A DNA stretch of 13,189 nt from Kiritimatiellales bacterium (GCA_021734595.1 JAIPIO010000088.1:1-13189); one strand, 5' to 3'. Shown: positions 1 to 8,289, counted from the stretch's first letter. Notes: a model not told the origin generated them from the letters alone. Numbers and translations are program-made.

Positions 1-753
1 GCCGCCGGAAAGCCCGCCCCCCGCCGGAAAGGCCGACGGTGGGTATTGCAGTATTGCGTGGGGGGTGTCGTAGGCCAGATACAGGAACATCGGCTTGCCG
101 GCATCGGGCGATGCCAGGTGGTCGATCATCCATTGCTTTGCCCGGGCGGTAAAGAGGTCGGTGGTGTAGCAGAGGTCAAGATCGACTGAAACTTCGCTGT
201 AGTTTTCGTAAACCGGCTTCCCGTCCTCCTTGGGATAGTGCCGGTGCCCATCGGCATGGGTTATGTAGCCATAATAATAGTCGAAGCCGCGCTGCAGCGG
301 GTGCGCCTCCCAGTCGGGAACCACGGTGAGGGGGTCCCCCTTCAGGCCATATTTCCCGAACGCGGCCGTGGCATAACCCGCCGTGCGCAGCACCGTGGCT
401 ATTGTATGGTTGTCTTCCAAGGCTTTTTCGAACTGGTTGTCGCGCACGGTGGCATGACCCTGGTGCACGCCGCCGAGCACCGATGCACGCGAAGGCGCGC
501 AGACCGGCGCGGGACAGTAGTGGCTGCGCAGCTGGATGCCGGCAGCGGCCATGCTGTCAAGCTGCGGCGTGGCATGTTTGGGCAATCCGGGCACACGGTT
601 GTTTTGGAAAAGGATCCCAAGATCGCCGTAGCCCAGATCATCACACAGAATGAAGATAATATTGGGTTGCGATGCCCAGCTGCCGATCAATAAGCCAAAC
701 AGGGCAGCCAACGCCCATCCTGTCAAAACCGTTGATTTTTTTACCCTTCGCAT
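1..753 (-). CDS. Secreted type I (formylglycine-dependent) sulfatase, 5' part only
   Basis: Reading from ATG at 753 gives 251 codons open to the left edge, so the C-terminal part lies outside the window. Residues 1-28 form a signal peptide (basic MRRVKK, then a hydrophobic stretch). The mature part opens with PNIIFILCDDLGYGDLG (residues 30-46), the alkaline-phosphatase-fold start with the paired metal-binding Asp at 38-39. C85 lies in CAPSR (85-89), the C-x-P-x-R signature whose Cys is converted to formylglycine by a sulfatase-maturating enzyme. FGKYGLKG (132-139) and TPHA (230-233) match further conserved active-site stretches of the family. The expected role is hydrolysis of sulfate esters on a polysaccharide or similar substrate in the periplasm or at the surface; the substrate cannot be told from this fragment. 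A GGAG lies very close upstream of the ATG. Four palindromes separate it from bamA, so it may not share that operon. Confidence 0.93.
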   Translation of the reverse strand, partial: MRRVKKSTVLTGWALAALFGLLIGSWASQPNIIFILCDDLGYGDLGILFQNNRVPGLPKHATPQLDSMAAAGIQLRSHYCPAPVCAPSRASVLGGVHQGHATVRDNQFEKALEDNHTIATVLRTAGYATAAFGKYGLKGDPLTVVPDWEAHPLQRGFDYYYGYITHADGHRHYPKEDGKPVYENYSEVSVDLDLCYTTDLFTARAKQWMIDHLASPDAGKPMFLYLAYDTPHAILQYPPSAFPAGGGLSGG

Positions 754-875
754 CTCCAGTTGGCTCCATCTTACGAATATCTATTTCCAGACATTGGGAA
801 AACCCTTCCAGGATCCGGAATTGTTGCCCGCACTTTTTCCAGGCATTGGAAACCGGGCTTCCAAGCCCTGGAAAA
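754..875. repeat. Array of four TTCC...GGAA palindromes between bamA and the sulfatase
   Basis: The gene-free gap holds four imperfect dyads of one family: 784-801, 806-820, 836-852 (TTTCCAGGCATTGGAAA) and 859-873 (TTCCAAGCCCTGGAA). Their centres are 20.5, 31 and 22 bp apart, close to two or three helical turns. The nearest dyad centre is about 40 bp upstream of the sulfatase start. No classical terminator with a T-run is visible after bamA. The dyads could be protein-binding sites or form RNA hairpins; the sequence does not decide. Confidence 0.8.
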
Positions 876-3197
876 TCAAAAGACGTGACCGATGATGAAG
901 TTGAAGCGACCGCCGGTATCGTTTTCCTCGTCCGCCCGGATGGGCCATGCATAGTCGAGATGCAGCGGGAATCCGGGCAGGTCGAGACGGATGCCGATGC
1001 CCCAGTCGGTATTGTAGCCGGGGTCACCCGACGTGGTGCCGCTGGGATCGAAGTCCATGAAATCGCTGTTCACAAAACCGGCATCATAGAACGCGGCGGC
1101 ACGTATCTTGGTCCAGACCGGAACGGTGTATTCGAAGGTGACGTAGCCCGACGTCTGGCCACCGATCGGCTCGCCGGTTGCATCTTTTGGCCCGACGTCA
1201 CGGAACTCGAACCCGCGCAATGTGTAGGAACCGCCGAGGAACAGACGGTCGAAGATCGGTACGAAGTCGCTATCGCCATAATTGTTTACCGTCTCCAGTC
1301 TCCCGCGGATATTGAACACATGGTCCCATACCGGGTTCCAGAACTGCGTGGATTTCAAGCGGGCGCCGTATATATCGGTTTCTCCCCAGAGCGGGCCGCC
1401 GGCCAAATAGGCTGAAAGCGAGGTCTGGTTGCCCCGCGTGGGAGTAAAGAACTGGTCGCGGGTGTCGCGGCTGATGGACAGTTCGAGCGAACTCTTGGTG
1501 CGCTCGCCTTCTTCCCGCTTAATCGCATCCGATGCCGAAGTCGCCACGTCGAATACTTCGAACTGCTCAAGCGTATAGGAGAGGCGTCCGCGCATAAACC
1601 GCGAGAGCGGTTTGCTGAGGAAAACGCGTGCACCGTCGTTTACCTGGTCGTAGTCGTCACTGAAATAGCGGGACTCGTGATGGAAGAGATCCACCCCCAG
1701 CGACAGCTGGCGGTCGAGGAACCAAGGTTCCACGAAGGAGATATCCAAGTCGTTGCGCTGGGTACCAAGCTGGGCGCGGATCTTGAATTTCTGTCCCGCT
1801 CCGACCGGCGGCCAGCGGGTGATATCGAAGTTGCCCTGGGCAATCTCCACGTAGCCCACGAGCGCATCCACGCTGGAAAAGCCTACGCCGGCCGAAAACT
1901 GTCCGGTCGGTTTTTCCTTAACCTGTACGGTCAGATCGTGGAGATTGTCTTTTCCGACCGGCTCGGTGCCGGTCGCGACGGTTTCAAAGAAGTTCAGGTT
2001 GCGCAGGCGGTTCTCGCTGGTGCTGACTCTACCGCGGTGGTATTTCTCGCCCGGATGAATAACCAGTTCGCGGCGAATGACTTTGTCTTTGGTTTTTTCG
2101 TTTCCGCGGATATTGATTTGATTGATGTAGGCAATGGAGCCCTCGGCAACTTCAAAGCGGATGTCCACCGTGCTGGTGATGGCATCGGCATCGAGCACCG
2201 GGCGCACAGACGTGCGGATGTATCCCCTGTTCCCGTAGTAGGCGCGGATCGTTTCCGTGGCGGCTTCAATCGCTTTCCACGCCGCCGTATCCCCGGGGGC
2301 GAGCACAATACCGCCCTGGATTTCCTCCACCGGGAAAAGTTCTACGCCGGTGACCTTGATGCTGCTTGCTTTGTACTTCTGCCCCTCATTAATCCGGTAC
2401 AGCAGCACCGCCCCGCTCCGGGTGATGTCCTGCAGGTCAGTATCAAACACCTGTACGTCCAGATAGCCCGCGTCCATATAGAGCGACTTGATTGCAAACA
2501 TGTCCGCGTCAACCGTATCCTCAAGATATTTCCCCGCCCCGGTGATAAAGGAGAGTATCCACTTTTTTTTCTGCTTCATGACCTTGCGCAGGTCTTTGGC
2601 TTTGACGTGCTCGTTGCCTTCAAAAACAATTTTACGGATTTTAAGCTTGTCGTTTTCATCAATGATGAACTTGGCGTCAATGGTTCCAAGATTTTCATCC
2701 ACCGTGGATTCCCAGCGGACTTCCGTGTCCGGGAACCAGAAATCCCGGTAGGCTTCCTTAAGTTTGGATGCCGCCTGCGCAAAAGCGGCATCATCGGCCT
2801 GCTGGCCGATCTCCAGTTCCAGCTTCTTGCGGACTTTCCGGTTGCTCATCTTGTCTGCACCGACCACTTCGATGCGCCGCAATTTGTGTTTGGTGAGCAC
2901 GGTGTAGGTCAGGATTACGCCATCGGGATCAACGCTCATCCGCGCATCGACATAGGAAAAACGGCCGGACTCACGCAACCGGTTGACGTCCACAGCAATG
3001 GCGGCAAGAATTTCATCGCGCGTACCCGCCTGATCCCCCACCCTAAAGGAGGTGTAGGCTGTGACCGAAGTTCCAACGAAGGAAGTACCGCTTTGGTTAA
3101 CAATGCGGATATCCTTGACCACTTCGGCCCGCAGACCGAGAGCCAGTCCCAAAACCAGCACCGCCACTGCAAAAGCCATTTTTCTTGTCTGATCCAT
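876..3197 (-). CDS. bamA: Outer membrane protein assembly factor BamA
   Basis: The 773-aa product has the full Omp85/BamA layout and length. A signal peptide covers residues 1-24 (MDQTRKMAFAV..., ending LRA). Five POTRA repeats follow at about 25-102, 104-182, 185-273, 275-352 and 355-428, with typical strand phrases such as IRKIVFEGNEHVKAKDL and INQINIRGNEKTKDKVIRREL. The C-terminal beta-barrel is at about 429-773, with the LRGF motif of loop 6 at residues 660-663 and a terminal Phe (IIGHVF), the usual outer-membrane insertion signal. BamA folds and inserts beta-barrel proteins into the outer membrane, so the cell is diderm. I chose the ATG at 3197 because it gives a clean signal peptide; an upstream extension to 3332 would run deep into dnaB. 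The gene starts 22 bp after the dnaB stop. The ribosome site is weak (GTGGG). Confidence 0.96.
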   Translation of the reverse strand: MDQTRKMAFAVAVLVLGLALGLRAEVVKDIRIVNQSGTSFVGTSVTAYTSFRVGDQAGTRDEILAAIAVDVNRLRESGRFSYVDARMSVDPDGVILTYTVLTKHKLRRIEVVGADKMSNRKVRKKLELEIGQQADDAAFAQAASKLKEAYRDFWFPDTEVRWESTVDENLGTIDAKFIIDENDKLKIRKIVFEGNEHVKAKDLRKVMKQKKKWILSFITGAGKYLEDTVDADMFAIKSLYMDAGYLDVQVFDTDLQDITRSGAVLLYRINEGQKYKASSIKVTGVELFPVEEIQGGIVLAPGDTAAWKAIEAATETIRAYYGNRGYIRTSVRPVLDADAITSTVDIRFEVAEGSIAYINQINIRGNEKTKDKVIRRELVIHPGEKYHRGRVSTSENRLRNLNFFETVATGTEPVGKDNLHDLTVQVKEKPTGQFSAGVGFSSVDALVGYVEIAQGNFDITRWPPVGAGQKFKIRAQLGTQRNDLDISFVEPWFLDRQLSLGVDLFHHESRYFSDDYDQVNDGARVFLSKPLSRFMRGRLSYTLEQFEVFDVATSASDAIKREEGERTKSSLELSISRDTRDQFFTPTRGNQTSLSAYLAGGPLWGETDIYGARLKSTQFWNPVWDHVFNIRGRLETVNNYGDSDFVPIFDRLFLGGSYTLRGFEFRDVGPKDATGEPIGGQTSGYVTFEYTVPVWTKIRAAAFYDAGFVNSDFMDFDPSGTTSGDPGYNTDWGIGIRLDLPGFPLHLDYAWPIRADEENDTGGRFNFIIGHVF

Positions 3198-3219
3198 TTT
3201 CCCACGTCCAATCAAAAGC

Positions 3220-4608
3220 CTAATTGTATTCCCGTTCCTCTCGGTTCTTCTCTCCGTCAGTAAACCGAGTCCATTCTTTAATGAAAGCCATTTCCACAGT
3301 ACCGGTCGGGCCGTTGCGGTGTTTGGCCACATCCACTACCGCCCGGTTGTCTTCGTTGCGCTCATCACCGTGTTTATAATAGCTGGGACGGTACAGCAGC
3401 ATGACCACATCGGCATCCTGCTCAATAGCGCCCGAGTCGCGCAGGTCGGAGAGTTTGGGAATATTATCGGTACGACTCTCAGCATTTCGACTGAGCTGAC
3501 TGAGCACAAGCACCGGGACCTGCAGCTCTTTGGCCATGGCCTTGATGGCCCCGGAAATGGCCATGGTTTCGCGTTGTCTGCCATCCTTCGCAAATTTTGT
3601 GTAGTTCATGAGCTGTAGATAGTCGATAATGATCAACTCAATGTTGTAGCGGCTCTTCATCCGGCGCGCACGGGACCGCAACTCCACGGCTTCGAGACCG
3701 GGGGTATCATCAATGTAGATCTCTGCTTTCTGCAACCGGTCCACCGCCGACGTTAATTTCTGGTGTTCCTGCGGGGTCGGTTTTCTGTTCTGTATAACCT
3801 GAGACGAAACTTTCGCATTTGAAAAAAGCATGCGACGAACGAGCTGCTCACGTGACATTTCCAGACTGAATACACCCACCGGAACACCCGCATTCCCCTG
3901 GGCCTTTTCTCCAAGGGCCGCATGTTCGGCAATATTCAGGGCCAACGAGGTTTTCCCCATCGAAGGGCGGGCGGCGAGCACAATCATATCCGTTTTGTGC
4001 AACCCTCTGAGCAACTGGTTAAGATCCGTATAACCGGTGGTCACGCCCCGGTTGAGATCATTCGGATCGGTATTTTCAATTTCTACAAAAGCATCCTGTA
4101 CGGATTCCTTCCAGTCCGGCACCTTATCGCTCCGCTGGACACCAAGCTGGTAAATACCCTCTTCAGCATGGCCCAGAACCAGCCGGGCATCGTCTTCCGA
4201 CTTATAGCATTCATCAATGGTCGTGTTGGATTGCTCGATCAGACGGCGGTACAGGTATTTTTCCAAGACAATATCGGTATAATGCTCGGCGTGGGCGGAC
4301 ACCAGCGTACTGTCCTGAAGCTGAATGAGATAATCATAACCGCCGATCTTGTCCAGTACCCCTTTGGACTTGAGCCAGTCCGCGATGGTTATCGCATCCA
4401 TGGCCTTGTTGCCTTGGGACATATCCACCAGTTGCTGGAAAAGCACCTGATGCCGACGGTCGTAAAACGCACCGCTGGCCAGGTGCTTGGTCAGGCATTT
4501 ATCCAGAACGGTGTCGGGATCGAGAAGGATAGAGCCAAGAACCCCGCGCTCAGCTTCCTCGTTGTGCGGAGGGATCCGAAGTGCCGAACCCTGGCTCTCT
4601 GAAATCAT
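3220..4608 (-). CDS. dnaB: Replicative DNA helicase DnaB
   Basis: The 462-aa length is normal for DnaB. The N-terminal helical domain begins with IPPHNEEAERGVLGSILL (residues 12-29), the usual primase/loader-interacting segment. The RecA-like domain carries Walker A AARPSMGKT (212-220), FSLEMS (247-252), Walker B IIIDYLQL (326-333), the KLSDLRDSGAIEQDAD block (385-400) and KHRNGPTG (429-436), which contains the arginine contributed to the neighbouring subunit. It is the hexameric 5'-3' helicase at the replication fork. Its ATG overlaps the rplI stop by four bases (ATGA, 4605-4608), which suggests translational coupling. An AAGGA directly abuts the start with almost no spacer, so reinitiation after rplI is more plausible than independent loading. 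No intein is present. Confidence 0.98.
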   Translation of the reverse strand: MISESQGSALRIPPHNEEAERGVLGSILLDPDTVLDKCLTKHLASGAFYDRRHQVLFQQLVDMSQGNKAMDAITIADWLKSKGVLDKIGGYDYLIQLQDSTLVSAHAEHYTDIVLEKYLYRRLIEQSNTTIDECYKSEDDARLVLGHAEEGIYQLGVQRSDKVPDWKESVQDAFVEIENTDPNDLNRGVTTGYTDLNQLLRGLHKTDMIVLAARPSMGKTSLALNIAEHAALGEKAQGNAGVPVGVFSLEMSREQLVRRMLFSNAKVSSQVIQNRKPTPQEHQKLTSAVDRLQKAEIYIDDTPGLEAVELRSRARRMKSRYNIELIIIDYLQLMNYTKFAKDGRQRETMAISGAIKAMAKELQVPVLVLSQLSRNAESRTDNIPKLSDLRDSGAIEQDADVVMLLYRPSYYKHGDERNEDNRAVVDVAKHRNGPTGTVEMAFIKEWTRFTDGEKNREEREYN

Positions 4609-5054
4609 TCCTTAACAACCCATACCTTGAGCGTAGCGGTAACTTCCGGATGCAGTTTAATGGCAACATCGAAGACACCAAGTTCATGAATAGGCGTCGG
4701 AAGGTCGATTTTGTGCCGATCCAGTTCAAGGCCTTGAGCCTTCATTTTTCCCAGAATCTGCGGAATGGTCACCGAACCGAATAGATTGCCGGCTTCGCCA
4801 ACCTTCACGGCAATGGTGCATTCCATCTCCTCGATTTTCTTGACGAGTTGCTCGGCGGCACTTTTTTCCTTTTCCAGCAACACCAGCCGTTCCAAACGTT
4901 TCTTTTCAATCTGCCGCTTCTTCCCTTCCGTCACGACGGAAGCGAATCCTCTGGGGAAAAGATAATTCCGGGCGTATCCATCAGCCACTTTTACGATATC
5001 CCCTTCAATACCGAGTCCTTCGACCCGATCCATAAGCAAAACTTCAATTGACAT
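4605..5054 (-). CDS. rplI: 50S ribosomal protein L9
   Basis: The 149-aa product is a complete bL9. The N-terminal rRNA-binding domain has VEGLGIEGDIVKVADGYARN followed by YLFPRGFA, the family signature, at about residues 11-38. A charged helix of about 30 residues (GKKRQIEKKRLERLVLLEKE and onward) makes the rigid linker. The C-terminal domain ends TLKVWVVKE. L9 binds 23S rRNA domain V near the base of the L1 stalk and helps maintain reading frame. The start ATG at 5054 follows rpsR by 18 bp, with AAAGGG as ribosome site. The stop codon overlaps the dnaB start. Confidence 0.98.
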   Translation of the reverse strand: MSIEVLLMDRVEGLGIEGDIVKVADGYARNYLFPRGFASVVTEGKKRQIEKKRLERLVLLEKEKSAAEQLVKKIEEMECTIAVKVGEAGNLFGSVTIPQILGKMKAQGLELDRHKIDLPTPIHELGVFDVAIKLHPEVTATLKVWVVKE

Positions 5055-5072
5055 AATTTAACCCTTTCGCTT

Positions 5073-5294
5073 TTAGCGGAGCAGTCCCATCACGCGTGCG
5101 CGGCGAACGGCACCCTTGATCTGACGCTGCTGTTTCGCGGTGGCCCCCGTGTATCGGCGGGGCAGAATTTTACCGCGTTCCGTCATGAACTTTTTCAGCA
5201 GTTCCGCATCTTTGTAGTCGATTTCCACAACCCCCTTGAGGTGGTCGACGAAATCCCTTTTATTAAAACCGTCATCTCTTTCTCTTCGTGCCAT
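5073..5294 (-). CDS. rpsR: 30S ribosomal protein S18
   Basis: The 73-aa product is a full bS18. It has the conserved core DYKDAELLKKFMTERGKILP followed by RRYTGATAKQQRQIKGAVRR and the C-terminal ARVMGLL (residues 27-72). S18 pairs with S6 on the 30S platform, which fits its place two genes after rpsF. The ATG at 5294 is preceded by AAAGGAT, and the gap from ssb is 16 bp. No Cys zinc-ligand motif is visible, so it is the zinc-free type. Confidence 0.98.
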   Translation of the reverse strand: MARRERDDGFNKRDFVDHLKGVVEIDYKDAELLKKFMTERGKILPRRYTGATAKQQRQIKGAVRRARVMGLLR

Positions 5295-5310
5295 GATTTA
5301 TATCCTTTCT

Positions 5311-5748
5311 CTAAAATGGTACATCATCGTCATCCGCCATATCCGGTGGCGGCTCAGCGGCAACCTGTTCTGAAGTCGGTTGCCCTGGAGTTGATGAAAA
5401 CTCGGTGCCTTTCTGGCCCGGGCTGCCCATGGACTGAACCCGGTCAGCGCGAACCCGCAGTTTGCTGCGTTTTTCACCCTGCTGGTTCTCCCACTGATCC
5501 AACTGCAAACGACCTTCAACAAAAACCGGCGAGCCCTTATGGAGGTATTCAGAGGACGTTTCCGCCTGCCTGCCCCATACAACCACATCGACATAACAGG
5601 TGCTCTCAACCGTCTCACCCGCTTTGTTTTTGTAGCTCTCGTTCATGGCCATTCTCAAATCCGCCACCGCCGTCCCGCTCGGTGTATACCGGATTTCGGG
5701 ATTGTGCGTGAGATTGCCCATTAACATGACCCGGTTATAACTGGCCAT
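5311..5748 (-). CDS. ssb: Single-stranded DNA-binding protein
   Basis: The 145-aa protein has an OB-fold at about residues 1-106, starting ASYNRVMLMGNLTHNPEIRY and including YVDVVVWGRQAE and a GSPVFVEGRLQLDQW strand pair. A Pro/Ser/Gln-rich linker follows, and the tail is acidic, DMADDDDVPF. That tail is the standard tip for docking replication and repair partners such as primase and exonuclease I. I used the ATG at 5748: it has a textbook AGGAGG eight bases upstream, embedded in the last codons of rpsF, and it gives the canonical N-terminus. The open frame continues upstream to 5808 only by reading through rpsF. The order rpsF-ssb-rpsR-rplI-dnaB is a widely conserved bacterial arrangement. 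Confidence 0.98.
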   Translation of the reverse strand: MASYNRVMLMGNLTHNPEIRYTPSGTAVADLRMAMNESYKNKAGETVESTCYVDVVVWGRQAETSSEYLHKGSPVFVEGRLQLDQWENQQGEKRSKLRVRADRVQSMGSPGQKGTEFSSTPGQPTSEQVAAEPPPDMADDDDVPF

Positions 5749-5749
5749 T

Positions 5750-6061
5750 TTAAGCCTCCTGGTTGCTCTTCTTTTCCTCTCCCAGCACAAACTGGGCACG
5801 AAAAACATCGGTAGCCAGTTTGAGGCGCTTCTTGAATGCGTCCAGTTGCAACCCGTCCAGTGTCAGCATCAGAACCACATAGAATCCGGCTCTCTGTTTC
5901 TTCATCTGCCGGGCAAAGGTTTTCTTGCCAAGGCGGGTGGTGCTTTCCAGCGTCCCGCCAAGTTTTTCAAGTTCCTCTTTCACGCGTGCAATCGCCTGAT
6001 CAAGACCTTCTTCATCCAGCTCTTCCGGGAAAATGAACAGTCCTTCATACAATGTCTTCAA
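5750..6061 (-). CDS. rpsF: 30S ribosomal protein S6 (TTG start)
   Basis: The 103-aa product is a full bS6 without a long acidic tail. It starts MKTLYEGLFIFPEELDEEGL and has the GGTLESTTRLGKKTFARQMK segment and the GFYVVLMLTLDG strand of the family. S6 binds with S18 to 16S rRNA in the 30S platform. The start codon is TTG at 6059-6061. No in-frame ATG gives a complete protein, and AAGGAG lies about 8 bases upstream, so the unusual start is well supported. The stop TAA (5750-5752) ends one base before the ssb ATG. In some bacteria S6:S18 represses its own operon through a leader RNA; I could not make out such a leader here. Confidence 0.97.
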   Translation of the reverse strand: MKTLYEGLFIFPEELDEEGLDQAIARVKEELEKLGGTLESTTRLGKKTFARQMKKQRAGFYVVLMLTLDGLQLDAFKKRLKLATDVFRAQFVLGEEKKSNQEA

Positions 6062-6083
6062 TTTATTCTCTCCTTACTTATCG

Positions 6084-6653
6084 CTATCTCGATTGATTGA
6101 ACTCACTCATGGTTTGTTCAATACCAACGGCAAAAACACTTTCTACCGCATCTGCCGCGTATTCTACAATCTTTTCTAGGCCAAAACTCTCTTTTTCCGA
6201 GAACCGCCCCAGCACAAAATCAACCATGTCCTCGCCCGCCGGCTTCGGCCCGATTCCAATGCGAACCCGGCAGAATGCTTCTGTCCCCAGCCAGTCGATC
6301 ACCGACCGCATGCCGTTATGGCTGCCGGCCGACCCTTTCGACCGCAACCGTATCCGGCCCCACTCCAGATCAACATCATCATACAGGACAATGACGTCCT
6401 TCGGGCGCACCCACAGCATTCTCATCACCGATTTAAGAGCCAACCCGCTATGGTTCATATAAGTCGCCAGCTTAATCAATCTGGCCTTTTCCGGGCCGAT
6501 CCGGCCCTTCACCTGCCAAGCTGGAAACCACACGCTCCGCTTAAAAACACGGCCCTGCCGTCTGGCCAATTCGTCTACCGCAAGATACCCCAGATTGTGC
6601 CGGGTGGACTCGTATTCTTTCCCCGGATTTCCCAGCCCCACAACCAGTTTCAA
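6084..6653 (-). CDS. pth: Peptidyl-tRNA hydrolase (TTG start)
   Basis: The 189-aa product matches bacterial Pth. MKLVVGLGNPGKEYESTRHN carries the conserved Asn9 and the catalytic His19. YMNHSG carries Asn67. VLYDDVDLEWGRIRLRSKGS contains the catalytic-pair Asp at about 92. GSHNGMRSV and FCRVRIGIGP complete the signature. The enzyme cleaves peptidyl-tRNA released from stalled ribosomes and so recycles tRNA in the cytoplasm. The start is TTG at 6651-6653, with AGGGG about eight bases upstream; it places the N-terminal strand exactly where the family has it. It sits 24 bp after rplY and 22 bp before rpsF. The rplY-pth pairing is common in bacteria. Confidence 0.97.
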   Translation of the reverse strand: MKLVVGLGNPGKEYESTRHNLGYLAVDELARRQGRVFKRSVWFPAWQVKGRIGPEKARLIKLATYMNHSGLALKSVMRMLWVRPKDVIVLYDDVDLEWGRIRLRSKGSAGSHNGMRSVIDWLGTEAFCRVRIGIGPKPAGEDMVDFVLGRFSEKESFGLEKIVEYAADAVESVFAVGIEQTMSEFNQSR

Positions 6654-6677
6654 TGGAATTCCCCTGCCGGTGCCGCC

Positions 6678-7325
6678 TTAATCGTCCGCTTCTTCCTTCT
6701 TCTCGCTGATTACTTCCGGTTCGCCTTCTGCGCCTTCTGCGCCTTCTTCTTCATCCTCTTCAACTACACGCGGTGCGGCAACGGCAACCACGCCGGCGTC
6801 GCCATCCGTCAGCAACGTATACTTCGAGCGGTCCAAAACGAGATCGTTGATTGTTATCATATCGCCGATATTCAATTCCGACACATCCACTTCGATCGAA
6901 TCCAGCAGATCGGCCGGCAGACATTCAACCGCAACCGTATGCTGCAGATGTTCCAGCAACCCGCCTTCCACCACGCCCTTGGCATCGCCAACGAGCACGA
7001 CAGGAATTTCCACGCTGATCGCCCTGGTCATGGAAACCTTGTACAGATCCACATGCAGCAGGTCGCCGGTAACAGCATTATGCTGAACATCCTTCACCAG
7101 CACGGGGAACGTTCCATCCCCTTCAACCTCGACATCCACCATCATGCTCTCGCCACCATGGTGATGGATCAGTTCTTTAAACGTGTGCGTATCGAGCTGA
7201 ACCATCTGGCCGGGCGTGCCCTCGCTGTAGATCACAGCAGGCAAAATCCCGTCGCGGCGCAAGCGGCGTACTTCAGCCGATCCCTGTATTTCGCGTTTTT
7301 TTGCAATTAGTTTACTTTTTTCCAT
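6678..7325 (-). CDS. rplY: 50S ribosomal protein L25, Ctc/TL5 type
   Basis: The 215-aa product is the long Ctc form of bL25. The N-terminal 5S rRNA-binding domain (about 1-92) includes RRLRRDGILPAVIYSEG and FPVLVKDVQHNAVTGDLLHV, followed by DLYKV. The C-terminal beta domain (about 98-185) includes VPVVL-type strands and the NIGDMITINDL motif. The tail (about 188-215) is strongly acidic and repetitive (EEDEEEGAEGAEGEPEV). The protein binds 5S rRNA in the central protuberance. The ATG at 7325 has GAGGAG upstream. It lies 19 bp after prs and 24 bp before pth, an arrangement seen in many bacteria. Confidence 0.97.
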   Translation of the reverse strand: MEKSKLIAKKREIQGSAEVRRLRRDGILPAVIYSEGTPGQMVQLDTHTFKELIHHHGGESMMVDVEVEGDGTFPVLVKDVQHNAVTGDLLHVDLYKVSMTRAISVEIPVVLVGDAKGVVEGGLLEHLQHTVAVECLPADLLDSIEVDVSELNIGDMITINDLVLDRSKYTLLTDGDAGVVAVAAPRVVEEDEEEGAEGAEGEPEVISEKKEEADD

Positions 7326-7344
7326 TGAGTATCTCCTCAGTTAT

Positions 7345-8277
7345 TTAAACCCTGAACAGCGAACTGACCGACTGGTCGTTATGAATCCGGCAGATCGCGT
7401 CCGCCAGCAGATCGGCCACTGACAATACCGTTACTTTAAAATCATCCCATTCCCGCTGCGGAACACTATCCGTCGTCACCAGCTCCTTGATCGGAGACTG
7501 CTTCAGCCGTTCAATTCCCTTTTCCGTCAACAGCGAATGGCTTGCCGCCGCCCGGATCGATTTGGCACCGGCTTTTTCCAACAGCTGGGCCGCTGCCGTC
7601 AACGTTCCGGCCGTAGACGTCATGTCGTCTACCAGAATCGTGTTGCAACCGGCCACATCGCCCACCAGATGGTTGGCTTCCACATCCGTTGCGTTTTTGC
7701 GCTGCTTCCCCACCACCGCGATCCCGGCTCCCAGCATTTTGGAGTAGGCATCGGCCATTTTCATCCCTCCGGTATCCGGCGAAACCACAACCAGATCATC
7801 CAGATTCTGCTCCCGCAGGTATTTGACAATCACCGGCGCGGCATAAAGATGATCCACCGGGATATCAAAAAATCCCTGGATCTGCTGGGCGTGCAGATCC
7901 ATGGCCAGCAACCGGTTGGCTCCCGACGCCACCAGCAGGTTCGCCACCAGTTTGGCCGTAATCGGCACCCGCGGCTGATCCTTGCGGTCCTGCCGGGCAT
8001 AGCCGTAATAGGGGATTACCGCGGTAATGCGCTTGGCGGAAGCCCGCCGCGCGGCATCGATCATAATCAGCAGTTCCATCAAGAATTCATTGGGCTGATT
8101 CGATACCGACTGCACGATAAAGAGGTCGTGCCCACGCACGTTATCCTTGATCTTGACGAATATTTCGCCGTCGGGAAACCGTTTGATATCCACATCGCAA
8201 AGCGTTACGTCGGCAGCGGTCGCAATCCGCTCCGCCAATGCCCTGTGCCCCGTACCTGTTATAATTTTCATTGTCAT
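7345..8277 (-). CDS. prs: Ribose-phosphate pyrophosphokinase (PRPP synthetase)
   Basis: The 310-aa product is a class I PRPP synthetase. Visible motifs are FPDGE (residues 34-38), YARQDRK (93-99, ATP site), DLHAQQIQGFF (127-137, metal and ATP site), SPDTGGMKMA (166-175), a KQRKNATDVE flexible-loop region, and the PRPP loop LVDDMTSTAGT (215-225). It ends SVSSLF plus RV, the usual C-terminus. It makes PRPP from ribose 5-phosphate and ATP for nucleotide, His, Trp and NAD synthesis. Two near-by ATGs (8277 and 8271) could start it, and neither has a recognisable Shine-Dalgarno site. The start lies only 12 bp after the CCA end of tRNA-Gln, so tRNA processing would leave a very short leader. Confidence 0.97.
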   Translation of the reverse strand: MTMKIITGTGHRALAERIATAADVTLCDVDIKRFPDGEIFVKIKDNVRGHDLFIVQSVSNQPNEFLMELLIMIDAARRASAKRITAVIPYYGYARQDRKDQPRVPITAKLVANLLVASGANRLLAMDLHAQQIQGFFDIPVDHLYAAPVIVKYLREQNLDDLVVVSPDTGGMKMADAYSKMLGAGIAVVGKQRKNATDVEANHLVGDVAGCNTILVDDMTSTAGTLTAAAQLLEKAGAKSIRAAASHSLLTEKGIERLKQSPIKELVTTDSVPQREWDDFKVTVLSVADLLADAICRIHNDQSVSSLFRV

Positions 8278-8289
8278 ACTATTTCAATA

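Noticed and set aside
1677..3263. Plus-strand open frame of 528 codons opposite bamA
   Set aside because: It is a shadow of bamA. Its protein has no recognisable domain, and bamA is certain on the other strand.
3198..3332. Longer BamA beginning at 3332
   Set aside because: It would add 45 residues translated from the 3' end of dnaB in another frame and bury the signal peptide.
5749..5808. Longer Ssb beginning at 5808
   Set aside because: The extension overlaps the rpsF 3' end, and the ATG at 5748 has an ideal ribosome site.
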